A DNA stretch of 43,864 nt from Eubacteriales bacterium (GTDB lineage: Bacteria; Bacillota; Clostridia; Christensenellales; Aristaeellaceae): contig JAQWCW010000024.1 in the NCBI GenBank assembly GCA_028705775.1, forward strand, positions 1 to 43,864, in the 5' to 3' direction. Below, one piece after another: positions 26,040 to 34,236 of this stretch. Within the stretch, counting starts at the first letter, position 1. Each line of letters begins with the position of its first letter. A program made the translations under genes and the position numbers. The notes below the pieces were generated by a model that was not told the DNA's origin, searched no databases, and saw only the letters and a list, made by a program, of their open reading frames with translations.

Positions 26040-26692
26040 TGCGCGGTAGATTTGACGAGCAGCTTGAAAGCCTTGGGCAGGAAATGATTGAAATGGGCGC
26101 GATGATTGAAAACGCAATCGACGCCGCCGGCGAAGTGCTTGAAAAGCGCGATATACAAAGAGCGCGGGAGATTATGGACGGCGACAGGGAGATTGACCGC
26201 AAGGAGCGCGATATCGAAGCGCTCTGCCTCAGAATGCTTCTGACGCAGCAGCCCGTCGCAAAGGACTTGCGCGTTGTGTCCTCGGCTATTAAAATGATAA
26301 CGGATATGGAGCGGATTGGCGACCATGCCGCCGATATTTCGGAGGTTGTCACAATGCTCCGCGGAAGCCTTCCGGAGCAGCAGCCGAAGCATATACTGCA
26401 GATGGCTCAAAGCGCGACAAGAATGGTTCATAGCTCGATTGACGCTTATGTGAAGCGTGACGCGGAGCTTGCGCGGCGGGTTATGAACGATGATGACATC
26501 GTTGACGATTTGTTCCTTGCCGTCAAGTCGGAGCTTATCGGGATTATTTCGTCCGACCCGCAGAGCGGCGGGCTTGCGCTTGACTTGCTCATGATAGCCA
26601 AGTATTTTGAGAGAATAGGCGACCATGCCGTCAATATTGCGGAATGGGTTGAATTTGCGGTTACGGGGATTTACAAAGGAGAGAAGCTGTAA
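26039..26692 (+). CDS. phoU: Phosphate signalling protein PhoU
   Basis: A cytoplasmic all-helical regulator of 217 residues with two PhoU repeats. Each repeat has its metal-binding E/D-x-x-x-D signature, seen as ITDMERIGDHAADIS (about 81-95) and AKYFERIGDHAVNIAEW (about 187-203). It restrains PstB transport and links transporter state to the histidine kinase PhoR. It overlaps pstB and the response-regulator gene by one base each. Length and both motifs are normal, so it should be functional. Confidence 0.94.
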   Translation: MRGRFDEQLESLGQEMIEMGAMIENAIDAAGEVLEKRDIQRAREIMDGDREIDRKERDIEALCLRMLLTQQPVAKDLRVVSSAIKMITDMERIGDHAADISEVVTMLRGSLPEQQPKHILQMAQSATRMVHSSIDAYVKRDAELARRVMNDDDIVDDLFLAVKSELIGIISSDPQSGGLALDLLMIAKYFERIGDHAVNIAEWVEFAVTGIYKGEKL

Positions 26693-27381
26693 TGATTTAC
26701 GTGCTCGAGGACGACGCGGGAATCCGTTCTCTTGAGGTGTACGCTCTCACTCAGGCAGGCTATACCGCCGCAGGCTTTGAACGCGCCGCGGATATGGAGC
26801 TTGCGATGAAATCGTCGCTTCCCGAGCTGGTCGTGCTGGATGTCATGCTTCCCGACAAGGACGGAAACGCCGTGCTTGCCGATTTGCGCAAAAGTCCGGA
26901 TACGGCTGAAATCCCCGTCATCATGGTGACGGCAAAGGGCGAGGAAATGGACAAGGTAAAGGCGCTGGACGGGGGAGCGGATGATTACGTCGTAAAGCCG
27001 TTCGGCGTGCTTGAGCTTATATCGCGCGTAAGGGCGCTTCTGCGCCGCGCGCCGAAAGGCGAAAAGCGCACGGAGTTTACGTTCGGCTCAGTTACGCTCA
27101 GCGAGGAAAAGCACACGGTTTCCGTAGGCGGAGCGCCCGTTGAGCTGACTAATAAAGAATTTGCGCTTCTGCTTGAGCTAATGCGTCATCCGGGCGTTGT
27201 CTTAACGCGCGATATGCTGCTTAGCAGGGTGTGGGATATTGATTATTTGGGCGACAGCAGAACCGTGGACGTTCATGTGCGCACGCTGAGGCAGAAGCTC
27301 GGCGAGGGCGGCGGAATCATCGGAACGGTGCGCGGCGTCGGCTATCGGCTGGAGGAAGCATATGCGAAAAAAGATAAGTAA
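26692..27381 (+). CDS. phoB: Phosphate response regulator (PhoB/PhoP, OmpR family)
   Basis: A two-component response regulator of 229 residues. The receiver domain (1-120) has the acidic pair at EDD (6-8), the phosphorylatable Asp in LVVLDVMLPDKDG (about D51) and the KP lysine in YVVKPFGV. The OmpR-type winged helix covers about 130-225 (LTNKEFALLLELMRHPG, DIDYLGDSRTVDVHVRTLR). It overlaps phoU by one base and the kinase by 20 bases, so it is the partner of the damaged kinase. It probably activates its own operon through the Pho-box-like repeats at 23459. The PhoB/PhoP assignment rests on context plus family. Confidence 0.9.
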   Translation: MIYVLEDDAGIRSLEVYALTQAGYTAAGFERAADMELAMKSSLPELVVLDVMLPDKDGNAVLADLRKSPDTAEIPVIMVTAKGEEMDKVKALDGGADDYVVKPFGVLELISRVRALLRRAPKGEKRTEFTFGSVTLSEEKHTVSVGGAPVELTNKEFALLLELMRHPGVVLTRDMLLSRVWDIDYLGDSRTVDVHVRTLRQKLGEGGGIIGTVRGVGYRLEEAYAKKDK

Positions 27382-29016
27382 AAGCCTTGTTCTGCTGGGG
27401 CTTGCGGTTGCCGTCTGCATTCTTTGCGCGGCAATCATCGGCACAAGGGCGCTGACCTTGGGCGAGCTGAAAAAGCAGCTTGTGAGCGAGGCGAAAACCC
27501 TTGCCTCCCTTACCGCAAATGAGGAAAATTCGGCTGAATTCCTGTCAAAAGGCGAGTATTTGCAGCGCGTGACGCTGATTGGCGCGGACGGAAGCGTGCT
27601 TATGGATAACGAAAGCGCCGCCTCTAACATGGAAAACCATCTTGAACGCGAGGAAATCGCGTCCGCGATTAAAACCGGCGAGGGCTGGGCAAGCCGCTTT
27701 TCGGTAACGCGCGGCGAGGAATACCTCTACTATGCAATGCGCCTTCCGACGGAAGCGTTCTGCGCGTTGCTGGCGCGCGCAGCAGCGAGCTTGCCGTCGG
27801 AAGGCAGATGCTGCTCTATCTGGTTCTCGGCGCGGCGCTTGCCGTCATTCTTTCGGTTGTTATTTCGCGCTTCCTTACCCGCTCGCTGATGAAGCCGATT
27901 AACGCAATCGACCTTGACGACCCGCTGTCCGGCGACGCTTACGAGGAGCTTGCGCCGATGCTCGGCAGGATGGAAAAGCAGAATAAGCGCATAAAGGCGC
28001 AGATTGACGCAATGCGCTCCCAGAGAACGGAGCTTGACGCGATTATTTCCGAAATGCAGGAAGGCTTGCTCGTGCTTGACAAGAAGCGCAAAGTGCTTTC
28101 CGCAAACGCCCGCGCCCGTGAAATTCTCGGGCTTGAGGAGAATTATTCCGATAAAACGCTTCCCGAAATGTGCCGCGACGCGGAGCTTCTGCGCCTTATC
28201 CATTCCGCGGGCGGGGAAAGCCGCTACGGAGAAATAACGGCGAACGGCAGGGTTTACAGGGTATGCGCCGGAAAAGCGGGCAGCGAGGGCGGGCTTGTTG
28301 TGCTGATGGAGGATATAACCGACGAGAAAAACGCCGAGGAGAGCAGGCGGCAGTTTACGGCTAACGTTTCGCACGAATTGCGCACTCCGCTCACAACAAT
28401 CAGCGGCTATTCGGAAATTATCGAGGCGGGGCTTGCGCCGCAGGGCGATATCGCCGCGCTTGGAGGGAAAGTTCATTCGGAAAGCCTCAGAATGCTTTCG
28501 CTCATTGAGGATATAATCCATCTTTCCGCGATTGACGAGGGCGCGAAGGCGCCCGATTTCGGAAAGCAGGATTTGCTTTCCGTAGCGGTTGAAAGCGTTG
28601 AAAAGCTGCGCGAGCTTTCCGAAAGCAAACAGGTTACGCTTTCCGTGGACGGCTCAAGCGCCTATGTTATGGGCAGCAGGGTGCAGCTGATGGAGCTTGC
28701 GCGCAACCTTATCGAAAACGGCGTTAAGTATAACCGCGAAAACGGCCATGTGTGGGTTTCCGTCCTTGCCGAAGGCAGGCGTGCTGTGATTTCTGTCAGG
28801 GACGACGGAATAGGCATTCCGCCGGAGGATAAGCCGCGCGTATTCGAGCGCTTTTACCGCGTTGACAAGAGCCGCTCGAAGGCTACGGGCGGAACGGGGC
28901 TTGGGCTTTCCATCGTAAAGCATATCGCCCAGTCCCACGGCGCGGATATCCGCCTTACCAGCGCGCTTGGCAAGGGCACGGAAATTGTCGTTTCGTTTCC
29001 CATATGCGCAAATTGA
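27362..29016 (+). pseudogene. phoR: Phosphate sensor histidine kinase PhoR, one-base frameshift
   Basis: A membrane histidine kinase read in two frames. The first frame (27362 to about 27748) gives one N-terminal transmembrane helix (LVLLGLAVAVCILCAAI), an extracytoplasmic region and YLYYAMRLP. The second frame then continues naturally as GSVLRVAGARSSELAVGRQM, a second transmembrane helix, a linker and PAS-like part, the H-box NVSHELRTPL (His codon 28372-28374), and the ATPase with DDGIGIP and GGTGLGLSI. One base seems to be missing near 27748-27751, where CCGACGG would need one extra G to encode DG. No long homopolymer is present. A GGAAGG followed by ATG at 27808 might allow a shorter kinase with only the second helix. 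It may be an assembly error or true loss. RBS GGAGG precedes the start. Confidence 0.85.
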
Positions 29017-29050
29017 TGTGAAAATGATATGATTTTGTTACATTTAAGCC

Positions 29051-29128
29051 TTGCGGACGCGCCGCATAAGTGATAGGATAACAGTCGGAAAATCTTTAAT
29101 GGCGGTACTGAGAGACCGGCAAGATTTC
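29051..29128 (+). promoter_or_regulatory. Promoter and PyrR-type RNA hairpin before the uracil permease
   Basis: TTGCGG (29051-29056) and TAGGAT (29074-29079), 17 bases apart, would start transcription near 29086. The RNA then folds at once into a hairpin (29088-29128): lower stem GAAAATCTT / AAGATTTC, a 5' bulge TAAT, an upper stem GCGGT / ACCGG, and the hexaloop CTGAGA at 29108-29113, which fits the PyrR loop consensus CNGNGA. The layout matches PyrR binding loops of Bacillus pyr genes. The loop-closing pair is A-G instead of C-G. Confidence 0.6.
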
Positions 29129-29138
29129 AGACGTTTTC

Positions 29139-29197
29139 CGCGCCTTGCGGCGCGAATAACCGATTATGTAATCCTGCCGTTCGCGGCAGGTTTTTTT
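29139..29197 (+). terminator. Attenuator terminator in the uracil permease leader
   Basis: A perfect 7-bp stem (29173-29179 with 29184-29190) with a TTCG loop and seven T residues (29191-29197) lies 53 bases before the permease start. A second GC-rich hairpin (29139-29144 with 29149-29154) lies just upstream. Together with the PyrR-like hairpin this looks like a transcription attenuator: UMP-loaded PyrR would favour termination. Confidence 0.75.
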
Positions 29198-29250
29198 GTG
29201 CCGCCGTTTGGGATAAGTGCAAATCTGACGGAAAAGACGGAGGAGAAAAA

Positions 29251-30666
29251 ATGGCTAAGCAAAAGGTGTCCATCGGAAACGAGGGTATTTATGACGCGCG
29301 CACGCTTGGAAAGCCGCGCATGGTCGTGCTTGGGCTTCAGCATATGTTCGCAATGTTCGGCGCGACTGTGCTTGTGCCCGTGCTTACCGGCCTTAGCGTA
29401 TCCGCCACTCTGCTGTTCGCGGGACTTGGAACGCTGCTGTTCCATCTGATAACCAAGGGCAAGGTTCCCGCATTCCTCGGCTCGTCCTTCGCGTTCCTCG
29501 GCGGCTATGCCGCGATAACCACTTGGGAAGAACTCAACACCGTAACCGGCGAAATGGAAGCGGTTCTGCACCCGCAGATGCTGCCCTACGCCTGCGTTGG
29601 CGTTGCCTGCGCCGGTCTTGTGTATCTTGTGCTTGCCGGTCTTTTCAAGGCGTTCGGGCCGCATAAGGTTATGCGCTATTTCCCGCCAATCGTAACCGGC
29701 CCTATCATCATCTGCATCGGTCTTATCCTTGCCAACTCCGCTATCAACAACTGCCAGAGCAACTGGTGGATAGCGCTGCTTGCAATCGCGGTCGTTGTCG
29801 TGCTCAACATCTGGGGCAAGGGAATGCTCAAGATTGTTCCCATCCTGATGGGCGTGCTTATTTCCTACGTTGTCGCCGCCATCTGCGGTCTTGTCGATTT
29901 CACCTCTGTCGGCGAGGCGGCATGGTTCGGTCTGCCCTTTGATATGAAGGATACCGTGTTCAGCATCTTCGGCGACGCAAACAGCGTTGTTTACAAGGGC
30001 GAAACGATTTCCCGCGGCAGCATGATTATCACCTCCATCATCACCATCATGCCGATTGCGCTTGCGACAATCATCGAGCATATCGGCGACGTATGCGCCA
30101 TCAGCTCCACCACCGAAAACAACTTCATTGAAGACCCGGGTCTGCACCGCACCCTTATGGGCGACGGAATTGCAACCACCGTTGCGGCGCTTTTCGGCGC
30201 TCCTGCAAACACCACCTACGGCGAGAACACCGGCGTGCTTGCGCTTACCAGGGTTTATGACCCCCGCGTAATCCGCATTGCCGCCCTGTTCGCAATCCTG
30301 TTCTCCTTCTGCCCCAAGTTTGCGGCGCTTATCAGCGCAATGCCCGCTGCGACAATCGGCGGCGTTTCCCTGATACTTTACGGAATGATTTCCGCAGTCG
30401 GCGTTCGCAACCTTGTTGAAAATCAGGTTAACTTCGCCAAGTCCCGCAACGTTCTCATCTGCGCTATCATCATGGGTCTTGCTCTGGGCATCAACTTCTC
30501 CGCCGCCGGCGCTATCGCCTTCAACATCGGACATATCACCATCAGCCTTTCCGGTCTTGCCGTTGCCGCGATTGTCGGTATCGCGCTCAACGCGATTCTG
30601 CCCGGCAAGGATTACACCTTCGGCGCGAATCCCGAGGGCGACAAGGCTGTAAACTTCAAGGTCTGA
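29251..30666 (+). CDS. uraA: Uracil permease (NCS2 family)
   Basis: A nucleobase:cation symporter-2 protein of 471 residues with about 12-14 hydrophobic segments. The N-terminus (GKPRMVVLGLQHMFAMFGAT) and VPAFLGSSFAFLGGYAAI are typical of uracil transporters. The family motif stands as TTYGENTGVLALTRVYDPRV (about 328-347) and EHIGDVCAISS supplies the conserved Glu-His. GGAGGAGAAAA precedes the ATG. It is a single-gene unit between a PyrR-like attenuator and a terminator. Pyrimidine-controlled uptake of uracil is the expected function; xanthine transport is a less likely alternative because of the PyrR-like leader. Confidence 0.92.
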   Translation: MAKQKVSIGNEGIYDARTLGKPRMVVLGLQHMFAMFGATVLVPVLTGLSVSATLLFAGLGTLLFHLITKGKVPAFLGSSFAFLGGYAAITTWEELNTVTGEMEAVLHPQMLPYACVGVACAGLVYLVLAGLFKAFGPHKVMRYFPPIVTGPIIICIGLILANSAINNCQSNWWIALLAIAVVVVLNIWGKGMLKIVPILMGVLISYVVAAICGLVDFTSVGEAAWFGLPFDMKDTVFSIFGDANSVVYKGETISRGSMIITSIITIMPIALATIIEHIGDVCAISSTTENNFIEDPGLHRTLMGDGIATTVAALFGAPANTTYGENTGVLALTRVYDPRVIRIAALFAILFSFCPKFAALISAMPAATIGGVSLILYGMISAVGVRNLVENQVNFAKSRNVLICAIIMGLALGINFSAAGAIAFNIGHITISLSGLAVAAIVGIALNAILPGKDYTFGANPEGDKAVNFKV

Positions 30667-30690
30667 TAAGGCAATCTGCCAAAATTGAAG

Positions 30691-30722
30691 GGAGCGCCCG
30701 CTGTAAACGGACGCTCCTTTTT
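30691..30722 (+). terminator. Terminator between uracil permease and fucO
   Basis: A 10-bp stem with one mismatch (30691-30700 with 30708-30717) is followed by five T residues on the plus strand. It stands between convergent genes. On the minus strand the T-rich tract after the stem is poor, so its main role is for the permease transcript. Confidence 0.8.
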
Positions 30723-30740
30723 GTATGCTTTGTTTATTGC

Positions 30741-31889
30741 TTACATCAGCTTGAGATACAGCTCCTTGATTTCCTCGGGGCTTGTGTCACGGGGATTGCC
30801 GGGGCGGCACGCGTCAGTAAAGGCGCTTTCGGAAAGGAAATCCAAGTCCTCTTTCTTTACGATTGCCTTCAGGTCGGCAGGGATTCCTACGTCCTGACCG
30901 AGCTTGCGGACGGCGTCGCACGCCGCCTTGCGGTATTCGTCCTGCGTCATGCTTTCCGTGCCGGCAACGCCCATTGCGGCGGCGATGTACTTATATTTAT
31001 CGCCGGTTACGGGCGCGTTGTATTCCATAACGGTGGGCAGGAGAATCGCGTTGGCGACTCCGTGAGGCGTGTCGTACACAGCGCCGAGGCAATGCGCCAT
31101 CGAATGGACGATTCCAAGCCCGACGTTTGAGAAGCCCATACCGGCTATGTACTGACCGAGCGCCATCGCGTCCCGCCCGTCGCTTTCGCCCTTTACGGCG
31201 CCGCGCAGGCTGCGGGAAATAATCTCGATTGCCTTGAGGTGGAACATATCCGTCATTTCCCAAGCCGCTTTGGTGGTGAAGCCCTCGATTGCGTGGGTGA
31301 GCGCGTCCATTCCGGTTGCGGCGGTAAGACCCTTGGGCATTGTGGACATCATATCGGGGTCGATTACCGCAACCTCCGGTATGTCGTGAACGTCAACGCA
31401 TACGAACTTGCGCTTGCGCTCAACGTCCGTGATTACGTAGTTAATCGTGACCTCGGCAGCCGTTCCTGCCGTTGTAGGAACGGCAATCGTGAATACCGCC
31501 TTTTCCTTGGTGGGCGCAACGCCTTCAAGGGAGCGGACATCCGCAAATTCGGGATTCTTCACGATTATTCCGACTGCCTTTGCAGTATCCATCGACGAGC
31601 CGCCGCCGATTGCGATAATGTAATCCGCGCCGGACGCCTTGTACGCCTTTACGCCGGATTGAACGTTTTCAATCGTCGGGTTCGGCTTGATGTCGGAGTA
31701 AACCTCGTAGTCCATTCCCGCGGCGCTGAGCACGTCCGTAACCTTCTTTGTTACGCCGAACTTTACCAAATCGGGGTCGGAGCATACGAAAGCCTTCTTG
31801 AAGCCGCGCGATTTGACCTCGGGAACGATATCCCCGATTGCGCCGCGTCCGTGATAAGATATCGGGTTGAGTACGATGCGATTGCTCAT
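30741..31889 (-). CDS. fucO: L-lactaldehyde reductase, iron-containing alcohol dehydrogenase (FucO)
   Basis: A group III iron-dependent alcohol dehydrogenase of 382 residues, the length of E. coli FucO. It is very close to FucO in text: MSNRIVLNPISYHGRGAIG, NPEFADVRSLEG, VPTTAGTAAEVTINYVITD and GLGIVHSMAH. The NAD-binding motif is GGGSSMDTAK. The Fe ligands are D and H in DALTHAIEG (about 196 and 200), H in VHSMAH (about 263) and H in DTPHGVAN (about 277). It reduces L-lactaldehyde, an end product of fucose and rhamnose breakdown, to 1,2-propanediol and regenerates NAD+. GGAGGACAATTC precedes the ATG. No aldolase or isomerase genes are in the window, but the rhamnosidase operon at the left makes a rhamnose link plausible. 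Confidence 0.9.
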   Translation of the reverse strand: MSNRIVLNPISYHGRGAIGDIVPEVKSRGFKKAFVCSDPDLVKFGVTKKVTDVLSAAGMDYEVYSDIKPNPTIENVQSGVKAYKASGADYIIAIGGGSSMDTAKAVGIIVKNPEFADVRSLEGVAPTKEKAVFTIAVPTTAGTAAEVTINYVITDVERKRKFVCVDVHDIPEVAVIDPDMMSTMPKGLTAATGMDALTHAIEGFTTKAAWEMTDMFHLKAIEIISRSLRGAVKGESDGRDAMALGQYIAGMGFSNVGLGIVHSMAHCLGAVYDTPHGVANAILLPTVMEYNAPVTGDKYKYIAAAMGVAGTESMTQDEYRKAACDAVRKLGQDVGIPADLKAIVKKEDLDFLSESAFTDACRPGNPRDTSPEEIKELYLKLM

Positions 31890-31928
31890 TGAATTGTCCT
31901 CCTGTGAGATGATTTTTATTCTTATTCT

Positions 31929-31957
31929 ATATTACCATGCGTTTCTATCAACTGCAA
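31929..31957 (-). promoter_or_regulatory. Promoter of fucO
   Basis: On the minus strand TTGCAG (31952-31957) and TAATAT (31929-31934) are separated by 17 bases, giving a leader of about 35 bases before the fucO start. It faces the divergent iron-sulfur protein gene. Confidence 0.55.
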
Positions 31958-32083
31958 GTGATTTGTCTGTGGAAAACCTCCGCGCCAAAGTGTATAATCG
32001 CCTTGTGGCAGCATAATGCGCGGTTGCCTGCGCAAATGCCGATGCATGATTCTTTTGCTGTCTTTTACAGCGCGGAGGGCAAA

Positions 32084-33529
32084 ATGCCGTATCTTGATAT
32101 TATGAGCGGGCATGGAAAGAAGCGCGTTTCGTTTTCGGGCGAGCCGCTGCTTTCGCGCGTGCTTGAGGATAACGGATTCCTGCTTCCGCATCCGTGCGGC
32201 GGCAGGGGAGTGTGCGGCAAATGCGCCGCTGACGTTACCGGCGAGCTTTCCGAAATGACGGAAAAGGAAAAGGCGCTCGGCGTCAGGCTGTCGTGCCGCA
32301 CGCGCCTTGTCGGAAACGCTTCGGTTACGCTTCCCGAAAGCCGCGAAATCCGCGTTGCGCAGTCCGAACCCGCTGCGCCGAAAATACCGATAAAGGGCAA
32401 AATCGGCGCTGCCGTGGATATCGGAACTACGACGGTTGCAGCAGCCGTATATGACCTTTTGAGCGGAAAGGAGCTTGGGCGCGCGGGCGGAGCGAACCCG
32501 CAGGTTTCCGTTGCCGCCGACGTTATAGGGCGCATAAGCGCGGCGCTTGACGGAAGGCTTTTTGAGGAGCGGGATATGGCGCTTTCCGCGCTGAAAAGCC
32601 TGCTCTTGCGCGCATATCCGTCCCTTCCGGACGTTATGGTTGTAACGGGCAATACCGCAATGCTTTATCTTCTGACGGGCAGAAGCCCCGTTTCTCTTGC
32701 CGCCGCGCCGTTTGAGGCGGACTGCCTTTTCGGGCTTTGGACGGAGATTTGCGGAATCAGGGCGTACATTCCGCCCTGCATGAACGCGTTTGTCGGCGCG
32801 GATATAACCTGCGCTGCGCTTTATTGCGGGCTTGCCTGCGGCGGCGCCGCGCTTTTGTGCGATGTCGGTACGAACAGCGAAATCGCCCTGTGGAGCGGTG
32901 AAAGGCTTTATGTCGCTTCCTCCGCCGCAGGGCCTGCCTTTGAGGGCGGAATTGAATGCGGAATGACGGGCGCCGACGGAGCGATTGACAGGGTATGGCT
33001 TGAAAACGGCAGGATTCGCTTTTCCGTTATTGGCTCCGTAGAGCCGCGCGGAATATGCGGCAGCGGGCTTCTTGACGCGCTTTCCGCCTTCCTGCGCCTT
33101 AGACTTATCGACAAAACGGGCTTTTGCGATGAGGAAAGGCTTTACATAACTGAGAAGGTATATATATCCCGCGAGGACGTGCGCGCGGCGCAGCTTGCAA
33201 AGGCGGCGGTCGCCGCCGGAATACGCACGCTTTCAGAGGCTTCGGGCGTTCCGCTTTCGTCGGTTTCCGCGTTCAGCGTCGCGGGCGGCTTCGGCAGCAG
33301 ACTGTATATGCCAAGCGCCGTATCCGTCGGGCTTGTTCCGCGCGAAATGCAAACACGGGCAAGGGCGGTCGGGAACGCGGCTCTGGGCGGCGCTGGAATG
33401 CTTTTGCTTGACGATACTGCCGTTTCCCGCGCGGAAAGGCTCGCTTCGCTTTCGTGCCATGTTCAGCTTGGCGGAAACGATGTTTTCGGCAAATATTATA
33501 TGGAAGAAATCGGTTTTCCGATTTATTGA
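32084..33529 (+). CDS. 2Fe-2S ferredoxin plus ASKHA ATPase protein (RACo/RamA-like corrinoid activator)
   Basis: A 481-residue protein of the DUF4445 / ASKHA type. Residues 1-85 form a plant-type 2Fe-2S ferredoxin domain (PHPCGGRGVCGKCAADV with a further Cys in RLSCRTR). Residues about 105-460 form an actin-like ATPase (AAVDIGTTTVAAAVYDL, LLCDVGTNSEIAL, EPRGICGSGLLDALSAF, SVAGGFGSRLYM). RACo and RamA proteins of this kind use ATP to reduce the cobalt of corrinoid proteins in methyltransferase systems. No corrinoid protein or methyltransferase gene is in the window, so the partner lies elsewhere. The frame is open from 31937, but GGAGGGCAAA before the ATG at 32084 and the ferredoxin domain start fix the N-terminus. 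It is about 25% shorter than typical RACo, lacking a clear linker domain. Confidence 0.82.
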   Translation: MPYLDIMSGHGKKRVSFSGEPLLSRVLEDNGFLLPHPCGGRGVCGKCAADVTGELSEMTEKEKALGVRLSCRTRLVGNASVTLPESREIRVAQSEPAAPKIPIKGKIGAAVDIGTTTVAAAVYDLLSGKELGRAGGANPQVSVAADVIGRISAALDGRLFEERDMALSALKSLLLRAYPSLPDVMVVTGNTAMLYLLTGRSPVSLAAAPFEADCLFGLWTEICGIRAYIPPCMNAFVGADITCAALYCGLACGGAALLCDVGTNSEIALWSGERLYVASSAAGPAFEGGIECGMTGADGAIDRVWLENGRIRFSVIGSVEPRGICGSGLLDALSAFLRLRLIDKTGFCDEERLYITEKVYISREDVRAAQLAKAAVAAGIRTLSEASGVPLSSVSAFSVAGGFGSRLYMPSAVSVGLVPREMQTRARAVGNAALGGAGMLLLDDTAVSRAERLASLSCHVQLGGNDVFGKYYMEEIGFPIY

Positions 33530-33534
33530 TTAGG

Positions 33535-34236
33535 ATGAATAACGAGGAAATGATTCGGGAGGCGCTTGCCTGCTTTTCGCTTGATGGCGCAGAAACGGAA
33601 ATTATCAGGCATAACGAAAAGCTGACCCTTCGCGCGAGCAGTGACGGCGCAAGCTATGTCGTCAGCGTGTATAGCAGCGTAGGCGGCTTCGACCTTGCGC
33701 TCCTTCGCGGCGATATGGACGCTTACAGCCTGCTTGACGGCGAGATGAGCCATACTCTCCGCTCTCAGCTCGGGCGGGGTTATAACGGCTCAGAAGCTCC
33801 TGAAAACGGTTGACGGCTCGCTTGCCGCACGCCTTTCGGGCGGAGTGATGGCAACCGCGCTTGAGTGGATTGACGGAAACGCGCTGGATAAGGACAGCCT
33901 TACGCCCGAAATCGCGTTTATGATGGGCGAAACGGTCGCTCGCCTGCATCCGCTGTTGAAACCCCTTGACGGCGTTTACCGTTATCGGTATGATTCCGCG
34001 CTTCTGGAAAGGATGACGCGCGAAATACGCTCGGCTGAGAAAAACGGCGATATTGACGAGCTTGCGGCAAAAATGTGTCGCTTCGCGACGCAGAGCCGTA
34101 TTACGCCTTTGGCGTTCTGCTTTTCATAACCAGCCAGCACAGCCGATTTGCCAAGGAGGAATGGTTCGCAGACGCAATGCGCCGCTGGTCTGAAACCCAG
34201 TTCATTCCGCTTGCAAGCGGCAAGCCCTTCCTGTAA
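33535..34236 (+). pseudogene. Decayed aminoglycoside/choline-type phosphotransferase
   Basis: A remnant of a kinase-like phosphotransferase (APH family). The first 80 residues (MNNEEMIREALACFSLDGAE) are in one frame to about 33775. The text then continues in a second frame as VITAQKLLKTVDGSLAARL, ALEWIDG and GETVARLHPLLKPLDG up to about 34085, and returns to the first frame for DAEPYYAFGVLLFITSQHS and the end at 34236. The first break lies in a G-rich run (GGGCGGGG, near 33770). The catalytic loop HxDxxxxN and the DFD-type metal motif are absent, so an internal deletion is present besides the two shifts. The gene starts six bases after the RACo-like gene and looks like a dead passenger. Compensating indels from assembly error cannot explain the missing catalytic loop. 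Confidence 0.75.

Noticed and set aside
27808-29016. Second half of phoR as an independent gene
   Set aside because: The upstream text in the same frame continues the kinase sequence without a break, so a frameshift explains the data better, although re-initiation is possible.
29164-30534. Minus-strand open frame of 456 codons over the uracil permease
   Set aside because: Composition (Asp, Gly, His, Asn rich) reflects the reverse complement of a membrane protein gene. No ribosome binding site or domain.
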